NCBI GenBank assembly: GCA_902537415.1
Contig: CACBBC010000012.1
Location: forward strand, 1 to 45,948
DNA: 45,948 nt
Direction of reading: 5' to 3'
DNA from: an uncultured Alphaproteobacteria bacterium
Lineage (GTDB): Bacteria > Pseudomonadota > Alphaproteobacteria > Rhodobacterales > Rhodobacteraceae
In this document: one piece after another, positions 17,789-27,400 of the stretch
Layout: each line of letters opens with the position of its first letter
Numbering within the stretch: position 1 is the stretch's first letter
The notes under the pieces: model-generated
What the model was told of the DNA's origin: nothing
Databases searched by the model: none
The model's input: only the letters and a program-made list of their open reading frames with translations
Made by a program: the position numbers and the translations under genes

Positions 17789-18567
17789 GTTGTCAGAAAA
17801 AAATCAATGATTTTAACAAAAAAACTTGCAAATATAAGTCCATCAAATCTATCAAGCAAACCACCGTGTCCAGGTATTATATTTCCGGTATCTTTTACGC
17901 CTAAATTCCTTTTAATGTAGCTCTCTATAAAGTCCCCTATTTGTGATGACAATGCAATTCCAAAAAAAACAAAAACAAAGAAATCTGAGACAAATAAATT
18001 AAATGCTTTCAGTATATAATAAAAAATAATTGCTGTTATCCATCCAAGAAATATTCCAGCCCATGTTTTGTTGGGACTAATTCTCTCAAAGACCTTTGGA
18101 CCTCCAATAATACGGCCACCAAAATAACCTCCAATATCTGCGAAAGCGACTACTAGCACTAAAACGACAAAAAAACTCTCACCACCAATCTCTGTTGATG
18201 ACACAAGCAAATTTAATAAAAAGGATATTGATAAGTTTACATAAACTATAAAAAATCCTAGACCCGCCGATTTAGATAAATAAAAAATTAAAAAGAACAA
18301 ACAACCATTCAAAAAAAAGGTCATGGATAAAAAATCTTGTGAGAAATATAGAGGAAAAATACAAATAGCTAATAAGATTAAATTGAAAATATTTGGCTCT
18401 TTTTTAAACTTGTAAAGCCTAAATAGCTCTCGTAGAAACAAAACATTTAAAATATACAGAGAGGGCGTGAGTAAAAATGGGGCAATTCCTGCAAAAAGAA
18501 AAAGAAATAGCAACAATATCAAGGCAGATAGAGTTCGTAATTTCAGATCCTCAAACACAAACCACAC
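17785..18567 (-). CDS. cdsA: Phosphatidate cytidylyltransferase
   Basis: CdsA activates phosphatidic acid with CTP to CDP-diacylglycerol, the precursor of the phospholipids. The protein is a multi-pass membrane enzyme with about seven hydrophobic segments. The family signature is complete: SPNKTWAG, then GDFIESYIKRNLGVKDTGNI and PGHGGLLDRFDGLIFA. The ORF opens with a GTG at 18567, and a second GTG at 18558 gives VFEDLKLRTLSAL, which better matches the usual CdsA start. The choice between them is unresolved. Only about 30 bases separate it from frr, leaving no room for the uppS gene normally found here. Confidence 0.93.
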   Translation of the reverse strand: MWFVFEDLKLRTLSALILLLFLFLFAGIAPFLLTPSLYILNVLFLRELFRLYKFKKEPNIFNLILLAICIFPLYFSQDFLSMTFFLNGCLFFLIFYLSKSAGLGFFIVYVNLSISFLLNLLVSSTEIGGESFFVVLVLVVAFADIGGYFGGRIIGGPKVFERISPNKTWAGIFLGWITAIIFYYILKAFNLFVSDFFVFVFFGIALSSQIGDFIESYIKRNLGVKDTGNIIPGHGGLLDRFDGLIFASFFVKIIDFFLTT

Positions 18568-18597
18568 GTGTAGTATATACGCCTATGAATTTATATT

Positions 18598-19158
18598 TCA
18601 AAACGTTACAATCTCTGACTGTTTTTCTTTCTGTAATTCCTCAACTGAAACAGTCATTTTATCAGTCAAATCTTGAATATCGTCACTCCAAATTTGAGCC
18701 TCGTCTTCGGACATGCCTTCAGCACGAAGTCTTTTGATTTTATCCATACCATCTTTTCTGACATTTCTTATTGCTATTTTTGCATTCTCAGCGTACGTCG
18801 CTGCAAGTTTCGCGAGTTCTTTCCTTCTTTCCTCGTTTAACTCAGGAATTATTAGCCTAATTAAATTTCCTTCTGTTTGAGGTGTTAGCCCAAGTCCCGA
18901 GTTAATAAGTGCTTTCTCGACCATATTCACATTGTTGACGTCCCAAACGTTAACTGACAGTACTCTAGACTCAGGAACAGTTATTGTAGCACACTGATTT
19001 AATGGCAGCTTCGACCCATATACCTCTACCATCACGGGATCAAGCATTGAAGAAGACGCTCTACCAGTTCGTAGAGAAAGAAAGTCATTTTTTAAAGAAG
19101 TTAAAGCTCCTGACATTCTTTTTTCAATATCACTAATGTCTAAATTAAATTCACTCAT
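18598..19158 (-). CDS. frr: Ribosome recycling factor
   Basis: Ribosome recycling factor works with EF-G to split post-termination ribosomes. The sequence shows the family layout in 186 residues: LRTGRASSSMLDPVMVEVYG and PLNQCATITVPESRVL in the first half, then GLGLTPQTEGNLIRLIIPEL and LAATYAENAKIAIRNVRKDG. It begins at an ATG 4 bases after the pyrH stop, inside the rpsB-tsf-pyrH-frr series conserved across bacteria. Confidence 0.97.
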   Translation of the reverse strand: MSEFNLDISDIEKRMSGALTSLKNDFLSLRTGRASSSMLDPVMVEVYGSKLPLNQCATITVPESRVLSVNVWDVNNVNMVEKALINSGLGLTPQTEGNLIRLIIPELNEERRKELAKLAATYAENAKIAIRNVRKDGMDKIKRLRAEGMSEDEAQIWSDDIQDLTDKMTVSVEELQKEKQSEIVTF

Positions 19159-19162
19159 TTAG

Positions 19163-19885
19163 TTAGCTTACCAATGAAAACCGTCCCATACCTTCAACAA
19201 TACTCAAAAAATCATTAGTTTCAAACAAAGAAAAAACAATTATGGGAATACAGTTGTCTCTTGCGAGTGCTATGGCACTTGCATCCATTACTTTCAAATT
19301 CTCTTGCAATGCAATATCGTAGGTAATCTTTTCAATGTATTTTGCTTCAGGGTTTAAAATTGGGTCTTTATCATATATACCATCGACCTTTGTCGCTTTA
19401 AAAATAGCTTCACATTTCATCTCTATTGCTCTTAAAGTTGCTGCCGTATCGGTGGTAAAATAGGGATTTCCTGTACCAGCGGCAAATATACAAACTCTAT
19501 TTTTTTCTAAATGTCTAACAGCTCTTCTTCGGATATACGGCTCACAAATTTGATCCATAGGTATTGCCGATATAACCCTTGTATGGACATTTAACTTTTC
19601 TAATTCAGATTGCATAGCTAGAGAGTTCATTACAGTCGCCAACATGCCCATGTAGTCTGCGGTTGTTCGTTCCATACCTTGCGCACTACCTTGTAGACCA
19701 CGAAAAATGTTACCACCGCCTATAACAAGGCATACCTCGATGCCCTTTTCATGAACCTTTTTTATTTCAGAAGCTATTTTATTTACTGTTGGTGGATGTA
19801 AACCAACCTTCAGTTCTCCCATTAAAGCTTCACCGGATATTTTAAGCAATATTCGCTTATATTGACTTTTTTTTTTCAATCTCAA
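19163..19885 (-). CDS. pyrH: Uridylate kinase
   Basis: PyrH phosphorylates UMP to UDP. Motifs are RILLKISGEALMG at the N-terminus, CLVIGGGNIFRG, GTGNPYFTTDTAATLRAIEM and VDGIYDKDPILNP, all of the bacterial amino-acid-kinase-fold UMP kinase. The 240-residue length is normal. No ATG is available. The start is a TTG, either at 19885 with TAGG four bases upstream, or two codons later at 19879. A run of 10 A follows in the next codons (KKK). It lies between tsf and frr with 8-base and 4-base gaps. Confidence 0.96.
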   Translation of the reverse strand: MRLKKKSQYKRILLKISGEALMGELKVGLHPPTVNKIASEIKKVHEKGIEVCLVIGGGNIFRGLQGSAQGMERTTADYMGMLATVMNSLAMQSELEKLNVHTRVISAIPMDQICEPYIRRRAVRHLEKNRVCIFAAGTGNPYFTTDTAATLRAIEMKCEAIFKATKVDGIYDKDPILNPEAKYIEKITYDIALQENLKVMDASAIALARDNCIPIIVFSLFETNDFLSIVEGMGRFSLVS

Positions 19886-19893
19886 TTAGCCTA

Positions 19894-20766
19894 CTAATTA
19901 ACTATATCTTTAACTTCGGAAGCAAAGTCACTTTCTTTCTTATCAATGCCCTCTCCAACCTTAAATCTAACAAAATTTATTAACACTTGATTATTTTTTT
20001 CTAGGACTTGTCTTATAGTAGCGTCAGGATCCATTACAAATTTTTGGTTTAGCAAAGTGTTTTCTTCATAGAATTTTTTAAGTTTTCCTGACAGTATTTT
20101 TTCTGCAATATCGGCTGGCTTTCCTTCTGAAATAAGCTGGTCACTAATGATCTTTTTCTCTCTATCAACTAAATCAGAATCTAAATCATCCTCAGACATC
20201 GCTAATGGAGATGTTGCAGCGATATGCATTGCTAACTTTTTTCCAAAATCATCATCGTTATTTCCCTCTAGAGAAACTAAAACACCTATTTTTCCACAAT
20301 CCTTTGAAACCGAATTATGCAAGTAAGAATAGATATTTGAACCTTTAATACTAGTTACTCGCCTCAAACTGATATTTTCTCCAATTGTAGCTATTTTGTT
20401 ATTTATAATCTCTTGAATATTTTTTCCTGAAACACTCTTATTCAAAAGTTTATCTTTGTCCGCTATTCCAAACCCTTCATCCAAAATTAGATCTACCAAA
20501 TCAGTAAACTCTTTATTTGTTGCAACAAAATCTGTTTCTGAGTTTAGTTCAATTATCATACCCACATTTTCATGAACTCTTACTCCAACCAAGCCATCTG
20601 CTGCAACTCTAGACGATTTTTTTTCTGCCTTAAGAAGTCCTTTTGTTCTTAGCCAATCTTGGGCAGCCTCTAAATCTCCGTCTGTTTCGAGGAGAGCTTT
20701 TTTCGCATCCATCATACCTGCTCCCGACTTCTCTCTTAGTTCTTTAACCAATAAAGCTGATATCAA
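19894..20766 (-). CDS. tsf: Elongation factor Ts
   Basis: EF-Ts is the guanine-nucleotide exchange factor for EF-Tu. The N-terminal UBA-like domain (VKELREKSGAGMMDAKKALL) and the core segment MIIELNSETDFVATNKEF are diagnostic. The 290-residue length is typical of alphaproteobacteria. The start is a TTG at 20766. AAAGGAG at 20779-20773 sits six bases upstream, and no ATG competes. It follows rpsB by 34 bases in the same operon. Confidence 0.97.
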   Translation of the reverse strand: MISALLVKELREKSGAGMMDAKKALLETDGDLEAAQDWLRTKGLLKAEKKSSRVAADGLVGVRVHENVGMIIELNSETDFVATNKEFTDLVDLILDEGFGIADKDKLLNKSVSGKNIQEIINNKIATIGENISLRRVTSIKGSNIYSYLHNSVSKDCGKIGVLVSLEGNNDDDFGKKLAMHIAATSPLAMSEDDLDSDLVDREKKIISDQLISEGKPADIAEKILSGKLKKFYEENTLLNQKFVMDPDATIRQVLEKNNQVLINFVRFKVGEGIDKKESDFASEVKDIVN

Positions 20767-20800
20767 TTTATTCTCCTTTGATTATTATTGCTCACCAGTT

Positions 20801-21763
20801 TTACTTACCTCTGGCCGTATCTGCCTTAGAACTGGCATCTGCTTCAACTATGTCTTGTGCTTTTTCTGACACATCAACCTTCGATGTGTCTTCTGTTCCA
20901 TCAGAACTTTTATGTTCTGCTTTCGCTTCGCTAGGATGTGGTTTAGGTTCATCAGACTCTTTTTTATCTTCTTTTATAACTTCGTCAGCAACTTCTTGCT
21001 CCAACACTTCTCCCTCAGGCAAGTCTTCAGATATTGGCGTTTGAGCTTCACCTAAATCAATACCAGCAGATCCTAACTGCGACTCCATACCATCTAATAT
21101 AGTTTTACTCACTAAATCGCAATACAGAGATATGGCTCTTGAAGCATCATCATTACCAGGTATCGGGAAATCAACTCCATCAGTGGAGGAGTTCGTATCT
21201 AGTATTGCTACAACAGGAATGCCAATTTTTTTTGCTTCTTTTATTGCTATGGCCTCTTTATTGGTATCTATGACAAAGATCATATCAGGTATATTTTTCA
21301 TATCCTTTATACCACCAAGTGATAAGTTTAACTTTTGATGTTCCTTTTCTATATTTAGCCTCTCCTTTTTTGTGAAAAGAGCAAGCTGACTGTCGTCAAA
21401 TGCCTCAAGGTCCTTTAACCTAAGAATTGAATTTGATACTGTATTCCAATTTGTCAACGTGCCTCCGAGCCATCTGTAATTTATATAATACTGAGCGCAC
21501 TTTGATGCAGCCTCTGCAATAGACTGTTGTGCTTGGCGCTTTGTTCCGACAAATAAAATACTTCCGCCTTTGGACACTAACTTATGTATCTCACTGAGAG
21601 CAGTATCCAGCATCGTGAGCGTTTGAGTAAGATCTAAAATGTGTATTCCGTTTCTTGAGCCGTAAATGTACTCATCCATCAACGGGTTCCATCGGTGAGT
21701 TTGATGTCCGAAATGCACTCCAGCCTCTAACAGCTGCCTGATATTATAACTTGGTAGATTCAT
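20801..21763 (-). CDS. rpsB: 30S ribosomal protein S2 with long acidic C-terminal tail
   Basis: S2 binds the 30S subunit near the head-body junction. Core motifs are [47 protein letters not shown] and [19 protein letters not shown], followed by [18 protein letters not shown]. After about residue 233 an extension of some 85 residues rich in Glu, Asp, Lys, Ser and Ala follows. It is probably disordered and is absent from E. coli S2 (241 residues). Similar tails occur in other alphaproteobacterial S2 proteins. AAGGA precedes the ATG. It heads the long - strand operon to lpxB. Confidence 0.97.
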   Translation of the reverse strand: MNLPSYNIRQLLEAGVHFGHQTHRWNPLMDEYIYGSRNGIHILDLTQTLTMLDTALSEIHKLVSKGGSILFVGTKRQAQQSIAEAASKCAQYYINYRWLGGTLTNWNTVSNSILRLKDLEAFDDSQLALFTKKERLNIEKEHQKLNLSLGGIKDMKNIPDMIFVIDTNKEAIAIKEAKKIGIPVVAILDTNSSTDGVDFPIPGNDDASRAISLYCDLVSKTILDGMESQLGSAGIDLGEAQTPISEDLPEGEVLEQEVADEVIKEDKKESDEPKPHPSEAKAEHKSSDGTEDTSKVDVSEKAQDIVEADASSKADTARGK

Positions 21764-21784
21764 TTTATTATCCTTTTCGGTTTT

Positions 21785-21856
21785 GCCTTAACGCACTTTC
21801 CAAATAATGGACCGAAACATTCTATGCGTTTGCGAATTTTTTTTGTTTTTTAAGGC
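21785..21856 (-). promoter_or_regulatory. Possible structured 5' leader of rpsB
   Basis: Upstream of rpsB, GCCTTAA at 21785-21791 is complementary to TTAAGGC at 21850-21856. Nested inside, AACGCA at 21790-21795 is complementary to TGCGTT at 21825-21830. In the rpsB transcript these could form a bulged stem of about 11 pairs ending shortly before the ribosome binding site. Autoregulated S2 leaders are known in gammaproteobacteria. Whether this is an equivalent is inference. Confidence 0.35.
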
Positions 21857-21920
21857 ATCATCAAGGTAATATCAAGAATTTATTTATTTATTTTAAATCT
21901 ACTTTTTTTACAATTAGTGA

Positions 21921-22847
21921 ATGTCTTTACATAAAAAAAAAATTTACATATTTGGCTGCACAATGTGGGATATCGTTGGAAAGCCTTTTGAGCCAATAAG
22001 CAAAGGGAAAGATTGTTCTGGTTTTATAAATGAAAAACCCGGGGGAGTAGCTTTCAACATAACTTTAGGCCTTTCAAAAATCCTTAATAAACAGAATTTT
22101 GAATTAAATTTGGTCTCCGCAATCGGTAAAAATGAGAAAACCAGCCTAATACTGACGGCCCTAAAACAAAATAATATTAATACGAAATATCTTTTAATAA
22201 AGGGAAATCAAAATGACCAATATTTATCTATTGAAACAAAAAATGGAGAAATATTTGGATCAATTAACTCCTCAACTACTTTTTTATCAAGCCAAAGTGC
22301 TATAATTGAACATTTTACTCAAATATGTCTAGAACACAAAAAAGAAAATAGTAATGCAATTTTTATTTTCGATGGCAACTGTACAAGAGAGCTTTTAGAC
22401 TACGTAAAAAAAGAGGCAAGTGAAAAAATTTTTACAAAATATTTTATCCCTGCTAATTTTTTAAAACTCGAAGAATTTAAAAATGATGCAATATATTTTA
22501 AAGGCTTTAATCTTTTTATTAACCTTAAGGAAGCAAACATATTAATAGATACAAAAAAATTGAAAAATGCCATGGATGCGTCAATCGCTATCTTCGAAAA
22601 AATAAGAACTGAAACCAGTTTGATCATCGTTACCGATGGTCCAAATATCGCATGTGGTGTTTCTAATGAAGAAGTTGCAAAAGTTCAACCAGAAGTCATT
22701 AAAGGTACTACATCAAGATTAGGAGCAGGTGATGCATTCTTTGCTTATTTTTTATCCTATAAGGAATTGAATCCGTCAGCGAGCCTCAAGAAAAGCTTGT
22801 ACGCAGCAAATAGAAAAACACAGAACTATTTAAATGCTAATGATTAA
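21921..22847 (+). CDS. psuK: PfkB-family kinase, probable pseudouridine kinase
   Basis: The protein is a ribokinase-fold sugar or nucleoside kinase. The N-terminal PfkB signature is KPGGVAFNITLGLSKI, and the C-terminal signature RLGAGDAFFAYFLSY has the anion-hole GAGD with the catalytic aspartate. Length is 308 residues. The family alone does not fix the substrate. The assignment to pseudouridine rests on the 14-base overlap with psuG, whose product acts on pseudouridine 5'-phosphate. The ATG is followed within five codons by a run of 10 A. No good ribosome binding site is visible. It is transcribed divergently from rpsB. Confidence 0.82.
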   Translation: MSLHKKKIYIFGCTMWDIVGKPFEPISKGKDCSGFINEKPGGVAFNITLGLSKILNKQNFELNLVSAIGKNEKTSLILTALKQNNINTKYLLIKGNQNDQYLSIETKNGEIFGSINSSTTFLSSQSAIIEHFTQICLEHKKENSNAIFIFDGNCTRELLDYVKKEASEKIFTKYFIPANFLKLEEFKNDAIYFKGFNLFINLKEANILIDTKKLKNAMDASIAIFEKIRTETSLIIVTDGPNIACGVSNEEVAKVQPEVIKGTTSRLGAGDAFFAYFLSYKELNPSASLKKSLYAANRKTQNYLNAND

Positions 22848-23772
22848 AAAATTTATAAATAAAAATAAACATCTAATTAAATGCTCGCGGGAAGTGTTAA
22901 AGGCGATCGATAACAAAATTCCTCTGGTTGCGTTAGAGAGTTCAATAATTTCCCATGGAATGCCTTATCCTCAATCACTAGAAATGGCGAAAGAAATTGA
23001 AGGAATAATAAAAGATGAGGGTGTTCAGCCGGCGACACTAGCTATACTAGACGGCAAAATTCAGATTGGTCTCGACCCTGAAATTCTAGACGCTTTTGCA
23101 AAGCTTCGATATGTAGAGAAAGTCTCAAGCAGCAATCTAAACAGCACGATTTTTTCAAAAAAGCCAGGTGGAACTACCGTTTCAGGCTCGCTTAGAATAT
23201 GTAAATTAGCCTCTATCTGCGTATTCGTCACGGGCGGGATTGGAGGAGTTCATAGGGACGTCTCTGAAAGTATGGATGTATCCTCAGACCTCCAAGCCAT
23301 TAAAGAATCCGAAATAATAACTGTGTGTGCGGGCCCAAAAACAATCTTAGACATCTCAAAAACTTATGAGTTATTAGAAACACTATCAATCCCCGCTTTT
23401 TCATACAGACAAAATAATTTACCCGCTTTTTGGTATCGAGACACCAAATTGCAATCTACCCACCGAATAGAGAGCCCAGAAGCAATTGCAAAAATTTACT
23501 CAATTGCAAGGAGTATGAATTGTTGTAATGGATTATTGCTTTGCAACCCAATACCAAAAAAATATTCTCTGGATCAAATGTACTTAGAACCATTAATATT
23601 GAATGGAGTTATGAAACTAAAAAAATCAAACATAACTGGAAAAGAACTTACTCCTAGTCTATTGAAATATTTGGTTGAGAAAACAAATGGAAAAACACTT
23701 CTTTCAAATATTGAACTCATAAAAAATAATGCAATGCTCGGTGCAAAAGTTGCTAAAGCTCTGGATCATTGA
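22834..23772 (+). CDS. psuG: Pseudouridine-5'-phosphate glycosidase
   Basis: PsuG cleaves the C-C glycosidic bond of pseudouridine 5'-phosphate to give uracil and ribose 5-phosphate. The family signature is clear: LVALESSIISHGMPYPQSLE, then QPATLAILDGKIQIGL, SGSLRICKLASICVFVTGGI, GGVHRDVSESMD, CAGPKTILDI and IPAFSYRQNNLPAFWYRDT. At 312 residues it is a stand-alone enzyme, not fused to a kinase. It overlaps the upstream kinase gene by 14 bases (or 8 if the second ATG at 22840 is used), which argues for coupled expression. No nucleoside transporter gene lies beside the pair. Confidence 0.94.
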   Translation: MLMIKKFINKNKHLIKCSREVLKAIDNKIPLVALESSIISHGMPYPQSLEMAKEIEGIIKDEGVQPATLAILDGKIQIGLDPEILDAFAKLRYVEKVSSSNLNSTIFSKKPGGTTVSGSLRICKLASICVFVTGGIGGVHRDVSESMDVSSDLQAIKESEIITVCAGPKTILDISKTYELLETLSIPAFSYRQNNLPAFWYRDTKLQSTHRIESPEAIAKIYSIARSMNCCNGLLLCNPIPKKYSLDQMYLEPLILNGVMKLKKSNITGKELTPSLLKYLVEKTNGKTLLSNIELIKNNAMLGAKVAKALDH

Positions 23773-23797
23773 TAAGAAGTAAAAGGAGAGCTTTAAT

Positions 23798-24418
23798 ATG
23801 GGAAAACTTTTTCAAAAATTACGACGGGATTTTCTAACTGGATTGGTTGTTCTAATACCTATCGTTCTTACAGTTTATTTGGTTTGGAGTGTTATAACCT
23901 TTATTGACAAAGTAATAATTCCAATCATTCCACCTAAATATAATCCCCTAGACTTATTTGAAATTTATATTCCTGGGCTGGGTGTATTTTTATTCTTAAT
24001 TGTAACTACTCTCATTGGATCACTAGCATCAGGGTTTATAGGAAGACAGGCGATTAATTTAGGTGAAAAAATTCTTTCGAGAACACCAATAGTAAATACG
24101 GTATACAACTCAATTAAACAGATAATCCAAGCCGTTTTCAAGCCTGATGGTACAAATTTTAAGCAGCCATGCCTTGTTGAATACCCTAGAAAAGGCATAT
24201 GGGCGGTAGCCTTTATTTCAACGGAAACTTATGGTGAAATTAAGAAAAAAATTAATAAAGGTTCTCTTGTTACAGTTTTTTTACCAACCACACCAAACCC
24301 CACATCTGGCTTTATGTTATTTGTACCCAAAGATGACATAATTATCTTGGATATGTCTGTTGAAGACGCGGCTAAACTTATAATTTCAGCAGGACTAGTA
24401 ATGCCAGAGAAAAAGTAA
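23798..24418 (+). CDS. DUF502 family inner-membrane protein
   Basis: This 206-residue protein belongs to the DUF502 family, whose function is unknown. A basic N-terminus (KLFQKLRRDFLTG) precedes two transmembrane segments (LVVLIPIVLTVYLVWSVITF and IPGLGVFLFLIVTTLIGSLA). A conserved cytoplasmic or periplasmic domain follows, with IPIVNTVY-type sequence (TPIVNTVYNSIKQ), FLPTTPNPTSGFMLFVP and SVEDAAKLIISAG. A strong GGAGAG ribosome binding site precedes the ATG. It lies 25 bases after psuG and ends before a terminator shared with the 3' end of mfd. In several alphaproteobacteria DUF502 genes are near recG or mfd, so the position is not new. Confidence 0.88.
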   Translation: MGKLFQKLRRDFLTGLVVLIPIVLTVYLVWSVITFIDKVIIPIIPPKYNPLDLFEIYIPGLGVFLFLIVTTLIGSLASGFIGRQAINLGEKILSRTPIVNTVYNSIKQIIQAVFKPDGTNFKQPCLVEYPRKGIWAVAFISTETYGEIKKKINKGSLVTVFLPTTPNPTSGFMLFVPKDDIIILDMSVEDAAKLIISAGLVMPEKK

Positions 24419-24498
24419 AAAAAAAGTTGGATTTTTTTGTCTTTGTAGTAAACTTGCTTTTACTGCTCGATAGGTTTCTTGCCTGTATGAAACCTGCC

Positions 24499-27400
24499 TC
24501 AATAACTTGCGCCTTCTTTTGAAGGCGCCTCTTTTTTGATAAATTTCTCCATGTTTTTCAACACATTATAAGATAAGTTTAAAGCGTCGCCTTTATTCGT
24601 TTTGATGAATAATTTTTCATTAGAAGGCTTAATGTTGCTCTTGTCTGATTCTATAAAAGCTAATAAACCGGAGATATTTTCAACTTTTCCCTCTCTGAAT
24701 TTACAAGTTATACCTTTAGTTCCAACTTCTAAAGACTCTATGGCAAGCGACTTACACTTTTCTTTTATTTTAAGAATATTCGCTAAGTTAATAACATCCT
24801 TAGGTATTTTTCCAAATCGATCTATCAATTCTGCAAGTAAAGACTCCAGTTGCAGTTGGCTTTCAAAATTTGAGAGTCTACGATAAAAACTTAATCTTAA
24901 AGCCGAATCCTTTATATAGTTTTCAGGGATCCTTGCTGTGACAGGAATTCTTATCACTGGAGACCAATTTTCTTCAAGACTCAAATAATCGCTATCATTC
25001 TTATTTAACTTTAAAGAATTAATAGTTTTCTGTAACATCTCCTGATATAACGATATTCCGATTTCATTATTTTGACCAGTTTGTTCTTCTCCTAAGATAT
25101 TTCCAGATCCCCTCATTTCAAGATCTTGAGAAGATAAGGTGAAGCCAGATACTAATGAATTCAACTCTTTAATTAAATCGAGCCGTTTCCTAGCAGTTTC
25201 TGTTAGCAACGCGTTTTCTTTGGTAATCAAATATGCAAAGGCTCTCTTATTAGAACGGCCAACTCTCCCTCTTATTTGATACAATTGGCTTAAACCGAAT
25301 AACTCTGCTCTGTAAATAATTATTGTATTCGCTTTTTGCACATCAAGACCACTCCCAATAATATTTGTCGAAACAAGAAGATCTACCTCTCCATAGTAAA
25401 AAGCTGAAATAGTTTTTTCTAATTCTTTATTGCTGGTTTTGCCAGTGGCAACCATATATTTAACTTCAGGTAAAAAATTGTTAAGAAATTCCTCTATCGC
25501 ACGAATATCTTTTATTCTTGGAACAACAAAAAATACTTGCCCATCTCTGTTGATCTCGCGAATTATAGCAGATCTTATGGTACCCTGATCAAAATCAATC
25601 ACATTTGTTTCAATAGGCATTCTATTTTTTGGAGGTGTATTTATCAATGAAAGGTCTCTTATTCCTGAAAAAGCCATTTGTAAGGTCCTCGGTATAGGTG
25701 TGGCCGACAAAGTTAACACATGAACATTGGGGAATAAGGATTTTAGCTGCTCCTTTTGATCTACACCAAAGCTTTGCTCCTCATCTATAATAACCAAACT
25801 GAGATCATTAAACTTTAGATTTCTATTGATAACACTATGTGTTCCAATCAGTATATCAACATCGCCAACAGAGAGGTCGTCTTTTATTTGAGCTATCTCT
25901 TTTGGCTTAGTTAATCGAGAAAACATTTTTATTTTAATAGGGTAACCGTCAAATCGTTTTTTAAAAATTTCGGCATGCTGTTTGGCTAGAAGCGTTGTAG
26001 GCGCTGCTAAGACAACTTGTCTATTCTCTGTTACCATTATAAAAGCTGCTCTTATTGCAACCTCCGTTTTTCCAAACCCCACATCGCCACAAATTAGCCT
26101 GTCCATAGGGTTTCCAGCAGACAAATCTTTAATAACGTCACTTATTGCTTGCATCTGATCAGGAGTTTCTTCATAAGGAAACCTATCACAAAAATCTTGG
26201 AAAAGATCTTTCTGCAGATTAATCTTTTTTGTATTTATAAGTTTTCTTTCCGCGGCAACCTTAATCAGCTTCTCTGCGATCAACTTGATTTTATTTTTGA
26301 CTGTTGCTTTTCTCATCTGCCAATTCGCAGAACCGAGCCTATCTAGCTTTGCATCAGAAAAACCTAATGGCGATATAAGTTCTATATTTTCTACAGGTAG
26401 AAATATTTTATCAGAGCCTGCATAGTCAATTTGAAGAAAATCATTGTTCACTCCGTTTATTTCAAAACTCTTTAGCCCCATAAACATTCCAATTCCATAG
26501 TCTATGTGAACAACGAGATCTTCTATGCTTAATGAATTTAGATCCTCAAAAACAGCAGTTAGGTTTCGAAGCTTTGCTGCTTTGCCACTTCTCAGGTTAC
26601 CTCCAAAAATTGATTTTTCAGTTATGATCTCAAATAAAGGAGTTGAAAACCCTACATCTAAGCGAGATACAGTATAATATAGTTGCCTAGGAGCATCGTA
26701 TATCTCGTTAATGTTTTCAATTTTTCTTAAAACACTCAAGTCGTGTTCTTTCAAGACATTAATAAGTCTTTTTATTGACCCCTCGGAATGACCAGACAAG
26801 ATTATTGGGTGCTTTTTTACTTTCTGTCTCAAGTACTTGGCAACTTCGCTAAAAAGAGAAATATCTTCCTTATTTCGTTCTACTGCGAAATCTTTTGTAG
26901 AGGCATATGTTGTTTTTATTTTATCTGTAAAAAGCTGATCAGTTTTTTTAATATTATAGAAGCTAATAGCTTTAGTAAATTCTAACGGTGACAAATAATG
27001 CGAGGAGGGCTCCAATAAAGAAAGTTTATTTGGATTGCTAGAGACAGTCTTCAAATCAAAGCTTCTACTCTCAACAATCTGTTCCCATTTATTCTCAATC
27101 ATTACTTGCAGATCACTATCATATGAAAGAGAAGCTCTTTTTAAAAATGAAAATATAGGCACAAGGTTTGGATTAAATAAAGGTAACCAGTGCTCTATTC
27201 CTTCAATCAATATGTTTTCCGATATTGAGTTATAAACTCTATCGTCAGTCTTAACCGTCCCAATAGTTCTTCGATAATTCTGCCTGAATATATTTATAGC
27301 TTCTTCATCTAATATTATTTCAGATACAGGAAATATGTTCACATCTTTTATAGACCCATTTGACCTTTGACTCGATGGATCAAAGGTTCTTATTTTTTCT

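Noticed and set aside
23848-23868. Two GTTC motifs inside the DUF502 gene as a possible SOS box
   Set aside because: The spacer is 11 bases, not 7, and the site is inside a coding region.
24472-24495. AGGTTTC...GAAACCT inverted repeat downstream of mfd as its terminator
   Set aside because: The 7-pair stem is real but no T tract follows on the - strand; it could be one half of a weak structure, so I did not call it.
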